51,918 nucleotides of DNA from Planctomycetota bacterium (GCA_024278315.1 JAJRTL010000369.1:1-51918); one strand, 5' to 3'. Shown: positions 16,823-26,630, counted from the first letter of the stretch. Made by a program: numbers and translations. The notes: a model not told the origin generated them from the sequence alone.

Positions 16823-16967
16823 CCCGGATGATTCATGGGATCGTTGTGAGCAAACACGAGATCGGCGAAGCCGAGCTCGTGTTTGCGGTTTGACGAGCGA
16901 ACCGCCAGATTCGCGGTCCTGAACTGAAAGGCGCCGTCAGACGCATCGAGGTCATGAATCGTTCGGG
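16823..16967. repeat. Intergenic inverted-repeat element, copy 1 (145 bp, internal deletion)
   Basis: It begins CCCGGATGATTCATGGGATC and ends with GAGGTCATGAATCGTTCGGG, whose reverse complement matches the left end. Compared with the copy at 41103 it lacks about 75 internal bases, from just after the TTTGCGGTTTGACGAGCGA stretch to the GCGAACC hairpin. CTAA precedes it (16819-16822) and the near-match CCAA follows. It lies between convergent genes. Confidence 0.85.
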
Positions 16968-17080
16968 CCAACTATGTGAGTGGAGATGCAGGGCCGTATT
17001 CCTGCAAGATCCAGGTCGGGGAAGAGGCTTGGCGATTCAGCAGCCAGCCCTTGGCTGGTCTGCTGCATCGGTGGTTTCGC

Positions 17081-17959
17081 TCAATCCTGGAGATCGAGGG
17101 CCCAGAGGAGGCCTTGGACGAAGGCTCGGATCGTCAGGTCTTTGTGGTCGGCTACGGTGCCGAGGAGGTGGCGGGCCTGAGGCAGTGGGAGTTCCGCGAC
17201 TGCCTTGAGCACGCGGAAGCGCATCTCCAGGTTGAGCTCGGCGAAGAGTGCCGGGAAGGCCTGTGCAGGAGCATTCCGGTAGAGGGTCATCAGGGCCATT
17301 TTGGCTCGGGTGTCCTTGGAGGCACGCTTGGCGAGGCGACGTGCCTCGAGTTTCATCAGGCGGAAGCGACGCTTCTGGCCGTCGAGGTGGGCCTTGTTGC
17401 CTCGGGAGATCGCTCGCAGAAGCTCTTGTGCGTCCGCATCGCCGCTGTCATGCCAGGCGATGGAGCCATCCGGGTAGAGCAGGACCTGCTGGACCTGACG
17501 GATCTCGGAAGGTGCGCCGAAGAGGTTGTCGAAGACATCGAGCCCGACCTTGTAGGCGATCGAATCCGGGTCTGCGGACAAGCGTCCGTAGAGAGTCGGC
17601 ATCTTTCCAAGCTCTGCGCGGACCTTGGCATTGTTGAGAACCGCATCCAGCTTGTGTGTGCTGGCGGGGTCCATGCCCGGATCGAGGCTGACGTAGACGA
17701 GCTTCTCCTCGAGGATGGCTCGTGCACGCACGCGTTCGAGAGGGCTGAGCTTCTCTGCATCACCCTTGCCGACTCCGGCGCGGACAGTGCCTGCCAAGGC
17801 CAGAAGGGCGCAGATGGCGGTCATGCCGAATCGGCTGGCAAGGGAAGCAGGGTTCAGGGAAGCAGGTACTCGCGTGGGCTTCGGTATGGATTCAAGGGGC
17901 TGAGTCTCCGGGACCTTGGGGGCAAGGTCCTTGGACGTAGAGGCGTGTGGGGCTGTCAT
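17081..17959 (-). CDS. Putative exported helical-repeat protein
   Basis: The function is unknown. The ATG at 17959 has CGGAGA 7 bases upstream, giving a 45-residue Thr/Pro-rich leader before the hydrophobic segment FGMTAICALLALAGTVRAG (about 44-62). If translation began at the internal ATG (17824) that segment would be a normal signal peptide. The remainder is charged and mainly helical, with a C-terminal part (about 200-292) of short Leu/Ala-rich helices resembling HEAT-like repeats. A beta-like strand VLLYPDGSIAWHDSGD sits in the middle, somewhat like a thioredoxin-type C terminus, but no CxxC is present. 292 aa. Confidence 0.75.
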   Translation of the reverse strand: MTAPHASTSKDLAPKVPETQPLESIPKPTRVPASLNPASLASRFGMTAICALLALAGTVRAGVGKGDAEKLSPLERVRARAILEEKLVYVSLDPGMDPASTHKLDAVLNNAKVRAELGKMPTLYGRLSADPDSIAYKVGLDVFDNLFGAPSEIRQVQQVLLYPDGSIAWHDSGDADAQELLRAISRGNKAHLDGQKRRFRLMKLEARRLAKRASKDTRAKMALMTLYRNAPAQAFPALFAELNLEMRFRVLKAVAELPLPQARHLLGTVADHKDLTIRAFVQGLLWALDLQD

Positions 17960-18128
17960 TGTTTTCTCCGTTCTCCAGTAAGCGCCGGGTGGGCCCCGGC
18001 AAGTGCACCCTCCTACGCATGGGGGCGACCTTTCTTGCGGGCATTACCCGGCGCCGACCAGAAAACTCCGAAAAAGACCCGAGGCTTGACCTTCGCCTGA
18101 CAAGTTCCTGATTCCTGTCCCAGCCTTG

Positions 18129-18965
18129 TCAGAGACTCAATCCTCCGAAGCTCCAGTCTCCGATTTTCTGGAAGCTACGATCGAAACTCAGCACACGGAA
18201 TTTCTTCAGTCGGACCTTCTTGTAGGGCAAGCGGATCTCCGCAACCCCTGGTCCTGGCAGGAGAAAGACCATCCCCTCGATCACGACCAGTGCTCCGAGG
18301 AAGTCGGCCTTCTTTTCAACTCCCGGCGGGATCTTGCCCTCAGGGTAGATCGAACTCAGCAATGCGGATCGCGACGCGCGGACATCCCCGACACGGAGGA
18401 GGACCTGTCGCCCCGAGGCGATCTTCCCCATGGCGAGAAAGTGTGGCTTCTTCGTCCCGGTCAGGAGGGCGATGCCCTCTCCCGGAATATTCCTGGAAAG
18501 TGACATGGGGCTGAAGCCTGCTGTTGTCACTTCGAAGACCGACAACACCGGAGCGGGCCCCTTGCCTTTCTTGGTTCCGCATTCGCGTCCGCGCACGCGG
18601 AGGTAGCCACGGGTGACTCCACTGGGAACGGTCAAGGTCATGCTCTTGCGCTCGAGCTTGGTGAAGCTTCCTTTGGTGTAGAAGACCGTGCTGACCTGGT
18701 CTCCCTTGTCTCCGATGGTACCGTTGCCATTGCTGTCCATGATCTCCTCCACGGTGACATCGCAGAACTTGCGACCCCCCATGGCCTCGATCCGAAGGCT
18801 GTCCATCTCCACCTGGATGCCCTCCTTGCTCCTTTTGAAGATCAGATGCTTCGAACTGATCCGGAAGGGTTCCGACTCACTCACCAAAGACGTGGCCATA
18901 CAGGCCGCCATGCTGGCCAAGACTGCGATCGACAAGACGCCGATCATCCTGTTCTTCTCTCTCAT
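18129..18965 (-). CDS. Putative secreted protein or lipoprotein of unknown function
   Basis: The 278-aa product starts after a strong AAGGAGG ribosome-binding site 4 bases from the ATG. Its signal peptide ends LASMAACMATS, so C22 could be lipidated, although the -3 position is unusual. The mature part alternates short hydrophobic strands and basic loops and looks all-beta. VEEIMDSNGNGTIGDKGDQV (about 92-111) resembles an acidic metal-binding loop, DSNGNGTIGD being close to a dockerin/EF-hand-type calcium loop. It lies 175 bp downstream of tamA on the same strand. Confidence 0.75.
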   Translation of the reverse strand: MREKNRMIGVLSIAVLASMAACMATSLVSESEPFRISSKHLIFKRSKEGIQVEMDSLRIEAMGGRKFCDVTVEEIMDSNGNGTIGDKGDQVSTVFYTKGSFTKLERKSMTLTVPSGVTRGYLRVRGRECGTKKGKGPAPVLSVFEVTTAGFSPMSLSRNIPGEGIALLTGTKKPHFLAMGKIASGRQVLLRVGDVRASRSALLSSIYPEGKIPPGVEKKADFLGALVVIEGMVFLLPGPGVAEIRLPYKKVRLKKFRVLSFDRSFQKIGDWSFGGLSL

Positions 18966-19141
18966 GCTCCCTCCTTCGTTGGGGCTACTACAAGGAAGGG
19001 GAAGTCACGTCCTGCAAAACTGCCGAGGAGATCGTTCAGGTTCACCCAGAAAGGGGTATCGATCCCGCTTCCTGCACGAAGATCGGGAGGTTTGTCGTTC
19101 GCCTGATCGTTCGCCGCGATCTCGTCGCTCTTCCAGACAGG

Positions 19142-21211
19142 CTAGAAGGTCTGGCCGATGGTCAGATGGAAGACCCACGCATCTTCGCCGGGGAGACGAT
19201 CGGGGTTGAAGCCGGCGTCCAGGCGGATGGGCACACCAGGAAAGTTGATGATGAGCCCAGGGCCGATGCCATACCGCATCCGGCTGAGCCCGAAGTCGTT
19301 CACGTTCGTACCCACGTTGCCTGCGTCTGCGAACAAGGCGAGCTGGAATGGCTCGAGGAGGGCTACCTGCAACTCGGCCTTCCATACGGTGCGGTAGAGC
19401 CCACCAGTCGGGTTGCCCTCCGGGCCCTTGGGGCCCAGATCGTCCTGCGTGAAGGAGCGGACCGTGTTGGGTCCACCATTGAAGAAACGTTCCGAGATGG
19501 CAACGGTCGGTGCCCCGTTTCCTGGCCAGAGTGCTCCGATCTCGCTGGCCAGGATCAAGCGGGCCTGCCTGGAAAAGGGGATGTAGTAGCTACCGCTGAG
19601 GATGATGCGGTTGAAGTCCTGCGAGCCTCCCAGCGCTGTGCTAGAGAAGTCGCCACGCGCAAACGCCCTCCAACCATCCGTGGGAAAGAGCAGGTTGTTC
19701 CTCTCATCCCGAAGGAGCTCCAGGAAGACGGTGCCCTTGTTGGGTGTCAGGACCTCACCGGGGAGCGTCGCGCCTTGCTTGGTGACCAACTTGTTCTGAT
19801 GCTTGAACAGGTAGCCGAGACGCGACTTGTAGTCGGTGAAGATATACTTGGTTCCTGCGATGTCTGTCTCGAATGCTCGCTCGGTATACGATGGTCGATC
19901 GTTGAGGAAGTACCTCGCACTGACAACCATATCGATTCCAGTGGATGCGAAGTCCTTGTCGATCAGAGCCGTCGAGCCTTCATAGCCCTTTGTCGAGACC
20001 AGAGCGTGGGCATTGAATCCCAACCCTGTGCCGAAGAGGTTGCGTTCACGGAACTGGACCCCTCCCCTCAGCTTCTCCCAGGAGCCCCATCCGATCATGA
20101 AGTTGAGCGCGCGGTTGTTGAACTCCTTGACCTTGATCGTGATGCGGAGGGTCCTGTCGTCCAACTCCTCGTGGATGAACTCGACCTTCTCGAAGACTCC
20201 CGTGCGATAGAGCCGGTTGATGGCTGCGTCCTCGACCGATCCCTTGTAGAAGTCCCCGATCTTCGCTCGGTACTTGTTCAAGATCATCTGATCGCGGGTT
20301 ACTTCGTTGCCGCTCAGAAGGATCTCACCGATCCGGACTTTGTGCCCCGCCTTCACCAGAAGCTTGAACCAGGCCTGCCCGTTCTCCTTCTTGGTCAGGA
20401 GCGGGCGGGCCATTGCTGGCGCATGGTAACCGAGATCACGGAGGCGGTTTCGCAGGTCCAAGGTCCATTCCATGAAGAAGGTCGAGGTCGCGGGTTCTCC
20501 TGCAGGGACCTTCGGGAGGAAGCCAGCGAGGATCCTCCTGATCTCGGGCGGGATCTGGATCTCGGCGATCGTGTAGAGCTCTCCCTCCAGAACCTCGATC
20601 CTGATCTTGGCCTGCTTGTCGCCCTTGGCCCTCTCGATGTGCGTCTCGGGGAGGGTGACATCCAAGTAGCCCTTGGAGCGATAGAAGGCTCGAATATCCC
20701 TGTAGAAGGCCCGGATCTCACTTGCCACGAACCAGGGGTCGCCTGTGCCCAGGAAGCCGGCGTGGCTCCTGCGCCAGAGTTCGAGTAGCTCCTCCTGCTT
20801 GAAGCCTCTGTTGCCCGTGATCTGGACATCGGTCACCTGGACCCGAGGCCCCTCATGGATCAAGAACCGGACGAGGATGGGTTGCCTGTCATCCTCCGGG
20901 CGCTCGACCTTGAAGCCTACCTTGGCGTCCGGAAAACCCATGGACCAGTAGTAGTCCTCGAGTTCGGCCGCGGCATCCTGGATGGGCGTCTCCTTGCTGG
21001 GGTCCTTGGAGAAGTAGTCCTCGATCAGATACCGGATCTTGCGGTTGAGGATGTACGCCGAGGCCGAATCGTTTCCCTCGTGCTTCACCTGGATGATACG
21101 CGCAGGATTGCCATCATCGTCCTCGCCCTGGAACTCACCTGAGAAGGTGGCGCAGGAGGAGAATGCGCAGAGCATCAGGGTCAACCAGATCGAAGAGAGA
21201 TATCGGCTCAT
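19142..21211 (-). CDS. tamA: TamA-like Omp85 outer-membrane assembly protein
   Basis: Omp85 proteins insert outer-membrane proteins; TamA works with TamB in the translocation and assembly module. A signal sequence ends AFSSCATF, where C20 is a possible lipobox cysteine. POTRA-type repeats fill about residues 65-350, e.g. VTDVQITGNRGFKQEELLEL and IGEILLSGNEVTRDQMIL. The C-terminal 16-strand barrel (about 370-689) includes GGPNTVRSFTQDDLGP, corresponding to the conserved VRGF-type loop, with FVRS-like RSF instead of RGF. The last residue is Phe, the usual outer-membrane signal. It lies downstream of tamB on the same strand. 689 aa. Confidence 0.88.
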   Translation of the reverse strand: MSRYLSSIWLTLMLCAFSSCATFSGEFQGEDDDGNPARIIQVKHEGNDSASAYILNRKIRYLIEDYFSKDPSKETPIQDAAAELEDYYWSMGFPDAKVGFKVERPEDDRQPILVRFLIHEGPRVQVTDVQITGNRGFKQEELLELWRRSHAGFLGTGDPWFVASEIRAFYRDIRAFYRSKGYLDVTLPETHIERAKGDKQAKIRIEVLEGELYTIAEIQIPPEIRRILAGFLPKVPAGEPATSTFFMEWTLDLRNRLRDLGYHAPAMARPLLTKKENGQAWFKLLVKAGHKVRIGEILLSGNEVTRDQMILNKYRAKIGDFYKGSVEDAAINRLYRTGVFEKVEFIHEELDDRTLRITIKVKEFNNRALNFMIGWGSWEKLRGGVQFRERNLFGTGLGFNAHALVSTKGYEGSTALIDKDFASTGIDMVVSARYFLNDRPSYTERAFETDIAGTKYIFTDYKSRLGYLFKHQNKLVTKQGATLPGEVLTPNKGTVFLELLRDERNNLLFPTDGWRAFARGDFSSTALGGSQDFNRIILSGSYYIPFSRQARLILASEIGALWPGNGAPTVAISERFFNGGPNTVRSFTQDDLGPKGPEGNPTGGLYRTVWKAELQVALLEPFQLALFADAGNVGTNVNDFGLSRMRYGIGPGLIINFPGVPIRLDAGFNPDRLPGEDAWVFHLTIGQTF

Positions 21212-21300
21212 TCAGGAAAGACGCAAAGGCTGACAGCTGGTGATTCTGGATCGGGATCGTGGCACGGCAGCCGTCCTGGTGGAGAATCCGGTAGAGGACC

Positions 21301-21335
21301 TCACCAGGAACCGGGAAGCACCCGAGTTCCGGTGA
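21301..21335 (-). terminator. Candidate hairpin between tamB and tamA
   Basis: TCACC and GGAA (21301-21310, with one unpaired A) pair with TTCC and GGTGA (21327-21335). It lies 75 bases downstream of tamB within the 198-bp tamB-tamA gap. It may attenuate transcription into tamA; no T run is visible. Confidence 0.3.
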
Positions 21336-21409
21336 GCTGTGCGGTAATGTATTTTGCCTGACCCTCGCGGCAATTCAGTATCTCGTTCCACATTCTGATC
21401 TCTCTGCCT

Positions 21410-24400
21410 TCAGAAGTTGATGCGGAACACGAGGCCAAGATTGAAGAAGCCGTCGGCGTCCCTCTCGACCTGCACGAACCACTGCCGGTCGAGCTTGTAT
21501 TCGACGCGCATGCTCTCGATGCCACTGGTTCCGAAGTCCTGGCCGGACTCGACACTGAAGCGATCGAAGAAACTCTCCCCAGAGTCACTCGTGCTGCCGG
21601 TGTCGACGAGCCAGCTCCAAAGCTCGTTGGCGCCATAGGAGCCTGCGGCCAGCATCATGGATTCCATGGCGCGCCCCTCCAGGTCCCTGGGCAATTGACC
21701 GGTGCTCAAGAACACGAGGATCTGTTCGTATTCGAGATGAGGAGAGGAAGTCAGCAAGAGTGCGGGTTTGTCGTAGCTCCCCTGCACCCGCATGCGGATC
21801 TCATGCCCTTTGCGGCGGTAGACTGCATTGATGTCCAGTTCGGGGAAGAGCGGCCGGTCCTTCTTGAAGAAGATGAGCGCCTGCTCGAGCCTCAGTTTGG
21901 CGGAAGGCATGCGTATCCATCCGCGTAGTGCCGTTACGGCCCCGACCAGATAGGGATGAGAGCCTGGGCCCTGGAGGCGCAACTGGGCATTCACATCGGC
22001 ATCCACGAGGCCGGTTCGGATGAGGAAGGGGTTCACCGTCGTGAGTTTCACATCGAAGGTGACCCGCTTGCCGAGCTCTCCCTCGAGCTCGAAGGGAACG
22101 AAACCGGGGACCGAGGCTCCACCCTTGCGGGAAGGGTCGATCATCAAAAGGCTCTGCCTCTCGTTGTACTTGCCCGATTCGAATGCTACCTCGCCTCCAA
22201 CCTTGATCTTGCGTGGTGTGCCTGTCAGCAAGAGATGCGTGTTGCCCAGGAGGCGCAAGCCTCGTGAGCGCACCAGCATGAGATCCTTGCCTTGCAGCTC
22301 GAGACGAAGCTCTGCTTGATCGAAGTCCTCCCAGAGCAATCCCTGGGTTTCTAGCCCACCCTTGACCGTGAAGTCGCCGACGCCGATCTTCCCCTTCATC
22401 TGCTTGACCTGCACATGCTGTGGCAGGACTTCGATCTGCCCGTCCAGCGATTCGATGCGCGGAGCGCCACGGACCTTCAGGCCGACTTTCTCCAGTCGCA
22501 GATCCAGCCGGGGCTCCGGCTTTGCGAGGCTCCCTCCCAAGATCAGCTCACCGTCCAGGATTCCGGTCAGGTCCAGGTCCTTCATCCAGATGCGCGGGAG
22601 CTTTCCGATGTCGAGCCGGTTGAGAGTGAGTTTGCCCGCGAGCTTTACCTTGTCCTTCCCGATCCGTCCCCGGAGAAGATCTTGCACCGGGAAGTTGGCT
22701 CGCAGTTCTCCTTGGACCGACCCATCCGGTCCTTCGATCTCCAAGGGGCCGAGCGCGATACCTTTCGTATCCAGGTTGATGCTTCCCTTCATGCTCGCCG
22801 CTAGTGCGACATCGTGCTTCCACTGGAAGTCTGCTCGGAAGAGATCCACAGGGAGGTCCTTGGCCAAGCCCGCCGTGCCGAACGGAAGGCTGCCGCTTCC
22901 ATCGAGCCTGAGCATCTCCGACCCTTCTCCGCTCGTGAGATGCAGGCGTTCGACATGGATACGAAAGGGCGTCGCGTCGAGCTTGCATCGGAACTTGAGG
23001 GGTAGTTGTGGAAGATGTCGGATCTGCTCATCGCTCAACGCCAGCAGGAGGGTGGCCGAGTGTTGGAGGAGGTACCCTCCGGTGTCGATGCTGAAGCTCG
23101 GAGATTCGAAGGGGCCACGGATCTTCGCCGAGAGATCCAGACGACTCCGCGGAAGGGACAGGGAGAGGAAGGGGCCTACGAAATCGAGCGCGAGGTTCTC
23201 TGCTTCGACGCCGAGGTTCCAATCGGTACCCTTCCCCAGTGGGATGCTGCCGCTCGCCTTCAACCGGACGTTTCCTTGCTCCGTCGCGGGCTGACCCTCC
23301 TTGCGTGGCTCACTCTCCGGCTGGACCACGAACTCGCTGATGTGGAGTTCCTCTCCACCTCGCCATTCGATGCGGCTATCCAGCCGCCCGATGACCCTCC
23401 CATCGCTCGTAATTCCGGCCATGGAGAGCCTGCCATCCAATCCGGGCTTCTCTCCAATGATGAAGCGGGTTTCTGTGACCAGCTCCCTGCAGATCACATG
23501 CCTGGGCAGGATGGGCAGGAGTTTCAGTGCTTCCAGGGTCCGTGAATCGAGGGTGCCTTGGACCTTGAAGCTGCCTTGCTGACGAGCCGCGTCGAGTTCG
23601 AAGTTGCCTACGAGCTGCATCTCGGGCGCTTCGGTGACCTTGAGGGTCATCTCTTCCAGCGTGTGTTTGTTCGCGGCCGATCGTGCTCTGCCGGTCACAT
23701 GGACGAGCGCGCCGCTGGCCTGGGCACGTGCGTCGAGAAGCCCATCGAAGACCGGTTGCTCGATGCTGCCTGTCCATCGGCCTTCGAACTTGCCCAGCAG
23801 GCTCACTCGTCCCATGGGAGCGACATCGAGATCGAAGCCCTCTGTGACCTCGATGTGGCCTTGCAGCTCTCCATCCCGCCTTCGGTAGTCGCCCAGGACG
23901 GGGAGTTTGCCCTTGTCGACATGGACCGAAAAGCCTCTGCCTTTCAGATTCGCCTGGGACAGGAGGAGCTTGCCTTGCGCCAGTTCTCCTTCCAGCTCAC
24001 CTTGGATAGGGAGGCGTCTGCGGATGATCTCCGGGAGGAGCGAACGATACGGTTCGAGGTCCTGGATCTTGATGCCTAGGCTTCCTTGCCATCGACCTGG
24101 ATCGAGTGCGCTGTTCCAGTCGCGGTGCGGCAAGAGCAGATCCTTGGCCAGGATCTGGAGCCCGGGTAGCTCGACCTGTAGCTTGGGCACCCGCACCTGA
24201 TGGTCGCGGAGCTGGAAGCTCAGCACGGTGTTCTCGAGTTTGCTTCCTTCGTACCGCATGCCCTGGATGCGTAGGTTTCCATCGGCGAGGCCTGCGGTGT
24301 CGAACCCGGCGTGGAAGTCGACCTTGCCGCCGTCGATGGGCAGTTGGATTCCCAGGTCCCTCAGGAACTCACCGAAGCTGGCCAGCTTCCCTTCCGCCGT

Positions 24401-25057
24401 GAAGGCCCAAGAGTCCTGGGTGGTGTGTTGGATCTCCAGGGACAGGTCCATTTCTGGACCCTGGATCGTCACGGATCGTTGGCGGATGCTGGCTCCCTCC
24501 ACAGATTCCTGGCTGAGGGCTGCCACGTCCAGGCGGGTCTTGCCGCGGCGGCTCCCGAAGACCAGCTCCTCGATCTCGATCAGGACTCCATCGGGAAAGA
24601 GCGAGATGATCTGGGGCAGTATCTCGTTGGCCTCGATCTTCACATCGTTCTCTTTCTGCTGCCCGGCCCCGGTCGTCGCCGCCAGTTCCATGCCTTGGGC
24701 ACGGATCTCCAGGGATCGCAGCGCGCCGAGTGCTCCATGGGGCAGTTGCAGGGGTTCGAGCCAGAGAGTCACCGTGGCATCGGTGATGTTGCGGATGGGG
24801 CCTTCGGCGTTCGAGAAGGAGACTCCTCTGAGTTCGAACGTGGACCACCAGTCGCCTTCGATGGCCTCGGCTTCGACTGGCACTCCCAGTTGGTTCGACA
24901 TCTCTGAACGGACGAGAGAAAGAACCATGCCCGAGAAGAGAGGCTTGCGGAACAGGAAGGCCAGGGTCAGGAGGAAAACGAGGCCCAGTGCCAGGATCAG
25001 GACTCGGCGGACCCATCGCCGACGCGCTTTGGGGGGCGAGGATGGCCCACGCTTCAC
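21410..25057 (-). CDS. tamB: TamB-like (DUF490/AsmA-type) envelope bridging protein
   Basis: TamB-type proteins are anchored in the inner membrane and form a long hydrophobic beta groove across the periplasm, supporting outer-membrane protein insertion and lipid movement. A single N-terminal anchor lies at about residues 18-40, after Arg/Lys-rich residues. The long middle is repetitive beta structure with many short strands of the DLxLxxxxxxx type. The C-terminal TamB/DUF490 domain (about 880-1215) includes PHLEYEQILVFLSTGQLP and ends MRVEYKLDRQWFVQVERDADGFFNLGLVFRINF. The start is GTG at 25057, overlapping the TGA of the upstream cca-like gene. 1215 aa, normal for the family. Confidence 0.9.
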   Translation of the reverse strand: MKRGPSSPPKARRRWVRRVLILALGLVFLLTLAFLFRKPLFSGMVLSLVRSEMSNQLGVPVEAEAIEGDWWSTFELRGVSFSNAEGPIRNITDATVTLWLEPLQLPHGALGALRSLEIRAQGMELAATTGAGQQKENDVKIEANEILPQIISLFPDGVLIEIEELVFGSRRGKTRLDVAALSQESVEGASIRQRSVTIQGPEMDLSLEIQHTTQDSWAFTAEGKLASFGEFLRDLGIQLPIDGGKVDFHAGFDTAGLADGNLRIQGMRYEGSKLENTVLSFQLRDHQVRVPKLQVELPGLQILAKDLLLPHRDWNSALDPGRWQGSLGIKIQDLEPYRSLLPEIIRRRLPIQGELEGELAQGKLLLSQANLKGRGFSVHVDKGKLPVLGDYRRRDGELQGHIEVTEGFDLDVAPMGRVSLLGKFEGRWTGSIEQPVFDGLLDARAQASGALVHVTGRARSAANKHTLEEMTLKVTEAPEMQLVGNFELDAARQQGSFKVQGTLDSRTLEALKLLPILPRHVICRELVTETRFIIGEKPGLDGRLSMAGITSDGRVIGRLDSRIEWRGGEELHISEFVVQPESEPRKEGQPATEQGNVRLKASGSIPLGKGTDWNLGVEAENLALDFVGPFLSLSLPRSRLDLSAKIRGPFESPSFSIDTGGYLLQHSATLLLALSDEQIRHLPQLPLKFRCKLDATPFRIHVERLHLTSGEGSEMLRLDGSGSLPFGTAGLAKDLPVDLFRADFQWKHDVALAASMKGSINLDTKGIALGPLEIEGPDGSVQGELRANFPVQDLLRGRIGKDKVKLAGKLTLNRLDIGKLPRIWMKDLDLTGILDGELILGGSLAKPEPRLDLRLEKVGLKVRGAPRIESLDGQIEVLPQHVQVKQMKGKIGVGDFTVKGGLETQGLLWEDFDQAELRLELQGKDLMLVRSRGLRLLGNTHLLLTGTPRKIKVGGEVAFESGKYNERQSLLMIDPSRKGGASVPGFVPFELEGELGKRVTFDVKLTTVNPFLIRTGLVDADVNAQLRLQGPGSHPYLVGAVTALRGWIRMPSAKLRLEQALIFFKKDRPLFPELDINAVYRRKGHEIRMRVQGSYDKPALLLTSSPHLEYEQILVFLSTGQLPRDLEGRAMESMMLAAGSYGANELWSWLVDTGSTSDSGESFFDRFSVESGQDFGTSGIESMRVEYKLDRQWFVQVERDADGFFNLGLVFRINF

Positions 25058-26484
25058 GAACGACCCTCTTCCTTCCGGCCCTTGATGTCCAGGAAACCTG
25101 AATGAGCCAGTGCTTCGCAGCGTGCCGTGCGGAGGTGCTCTTTCAAGGCCTGCGGGTCCTTGGGGTGTAGGCGAGCAGAGGGCTCTCCAGAGACCGATCG
25201 GATGCAGGAGTCCAAGGCCAGGAGCTCGGAATGGATCTTGTCTTCCAGATCGGGCCCCGCATGCGAAGGGTGGATCTGCTCCGGGCAGGGGATGCCCAGG
25301 TCACCAGGCCTGAGTCGGCCGTCGCGATCACAGCGTACGACTCTTGCCAGATTGCGGAAATCGCGTTCGAGGCCTCGGAGGTCCTGGTCCCAGATGTCCA
25401 CCAGTGTCCCCGCACGCATCATCGGGAGTTTGTTCAGGATCAAGTGCGAACGAGCCGAGACCTTGCAGAACCTCTCCACGTACTTGTTCCCGAGTGCCGG
25501 AAGGCGTCGGAAGAGTGAATGGATGATCGCCACACCGCCGGCCTCGTGCCCGGGATGACTGGGCATGTCCTCGACTCTTGTCTTGCCTTTGCCCAGATCG
25601 TGACAGAGCACGGCCAGGAGCAGAAGGTGGCGCTCGCGGCTGTCGAGGGCCTGCTCCGTGGCCAGCGACGCTGCCGATCGAAGCGCCAGGACCATGTGCA
25701 GAGCCTGGGAGATCTCGGGGTGGAATAGGATGCGCCCCGCTGGTCTTCCATCGAAGAGCGGCGCAACTTCGGGCAGGATGCGTTCGAGCAGGCGTGCCTC
25801 CCAGCAAAGCTGGAAGAAGGCGCCGGGAGAGCTGCACCGAGCCAGGACCTTGCGGATCTCCTCGGCCAGGGCCTCGGGGAGGACGGCTTTGCCGACGAAG
25901 TCGGCGGTCGCCTCGATCCCCCGTCGGGTCGACGTGTCGAGGTGGAATCCAAGTTCGATGGTCTTGCGCAGATAGCGCAGCGAGCGAATGGGGTGCTCAT
26001 GGATCCTGTCCGCAGCCAGTCCGCAGGCCCGGATTCGTCCTAGCCCCCAGTCGGCAAGGCCACGGAGCGGGTCGGCGATCTGATCGTTCCAGAGTGTCCA
26101 GTAGACGGCTCCGATGGTCATATCGCGCAGGGCGCCGTCACGAGCCAGGCGATCCTCGGTGCTGTCTCCCCCTCCTCGGTAGCAGGTGATCTCCACGCGG
26201 GTTCCGGAGAGCTCTACTGCCAGGGTCCCCCGGTCCTCATTGCCTTGGGTAGCGGTGACTTCGAGGCCCAGGTCGGTCAGGAACTCCCTGCCCTTCCCGA
26301 GTTCCAGCCTCCAGCTGAGGTCGAGGTCGTCAGGCTCGGGTGGAATGGGAAGTTCTGCGCGACGGCAGCCTTCGAACAGCGCGCGGGAGCCGACGATGCA
26401 GACCTCGAGCCGCTCATCCAGGAGCCAATCATGGGACTTCAGGAAGTCAGGAAGGTTCTCGGGAAACACCGGGCTGGACTCCAA
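25054..26484 (-). CDS. cca: CCA-adding/poly(A) polymerase-type nucleotidyltransferase with HD domain
   Basis: Class II tRNA nucleotidyltransferases add or repair the 3' CCA of tRNAs. The palm motif is degenerate: VGSRALFEGCRR (about 31-42) replaces the usual GGxVRD, and DDLDLSW (about 52-58) gives the metal-binding DxD. DGALRDMTIGAVYW (about 115-128) matches the RRDFTxNAL region. The neck motif HPIRSLRYLRKTIELGF (about 164-180) matches RAxRFAxxLxF. A C-terminal HD domain contains CHDLGKGKTRVED plus a second histidine at SHPGHEAGG. Because the first motif is unusual, poly(A) polymerase or another nucleotidyl transfer is possible. It overlaps tamB by 4 bases. 476 aa. Confidence 0.8.
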   Translation of the reverse strand: MESSPVFPENLPDFLKSHDWLLDERLEVCIVGSRALFEGCRRAELPIPPEPDDLDLSWRLELGKGREFLTDLGLEVTATQGNEDRGTLAVELSGTRVEITCYRGGGDSTEDRLARDGALRDMTIGAVYWTLWNDQIADPLRGLADWGLGRIRACGLAADRIHEHPIRSLRYLRKTIELGFHLDTSTRRGIEATADFVGKAVLPEALAEEIRKVLARCSSPGAFFQLCWEARLLERILPEVAPLFDGRPAGRILFHPEISQALHMVLALRSAASLATEQALDSRERHLLLLAVLCHDLGKGKTRVEDMPSHPGHEAGGVAIIHSLFRRLPALGNKYVERFCKVSARSHLILNKLPMMRAGTLVDIWDQDLRGLERDFRNLARVVRCDRDGRLRPGDLGIPCPEQIHPSHAGPDLEDKIHSELLALDSCIRSVSGEPSARLHPKDPQALKEHLRTARCEALAHSGFLDIKGRKEEGRS

Positions 26485-26595
26485 GGTGGGCTCTACCTCC
26501 GGATCCGCTTGGAAATGCTCATAGGCGTCATCATGGGGATCTCTTCACGTCCTGTCGCGGGCGACCTCGTGGGAATCTCGGGGACCGATCTGGGA

Positions 26596-26610
26596 CCACA
26601 GATCCTGTGG
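26596..26610 (-). terminator. Hairpin downstream of the HEAT-like gene
   Basis: CCACAG (26596-26601) and CTGTGG (26605-26610) form a 6-bp stem with a 3-base loop. An alternative stem, GGCTGAGG/CCTCAGCC (26609-26636), overlaps the stop codon. Both follow the minus-strand gene ending at 26631. Confidence 0.35.
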
Positions 26611-26630
26611 CTGAGGCTCCTGGCCAGCCC

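Noticed and set aside
19166-20788. Plus-strand open frame opposite tamA
   Set aside because: Shadow of tamA; no start signal and no recognised family.
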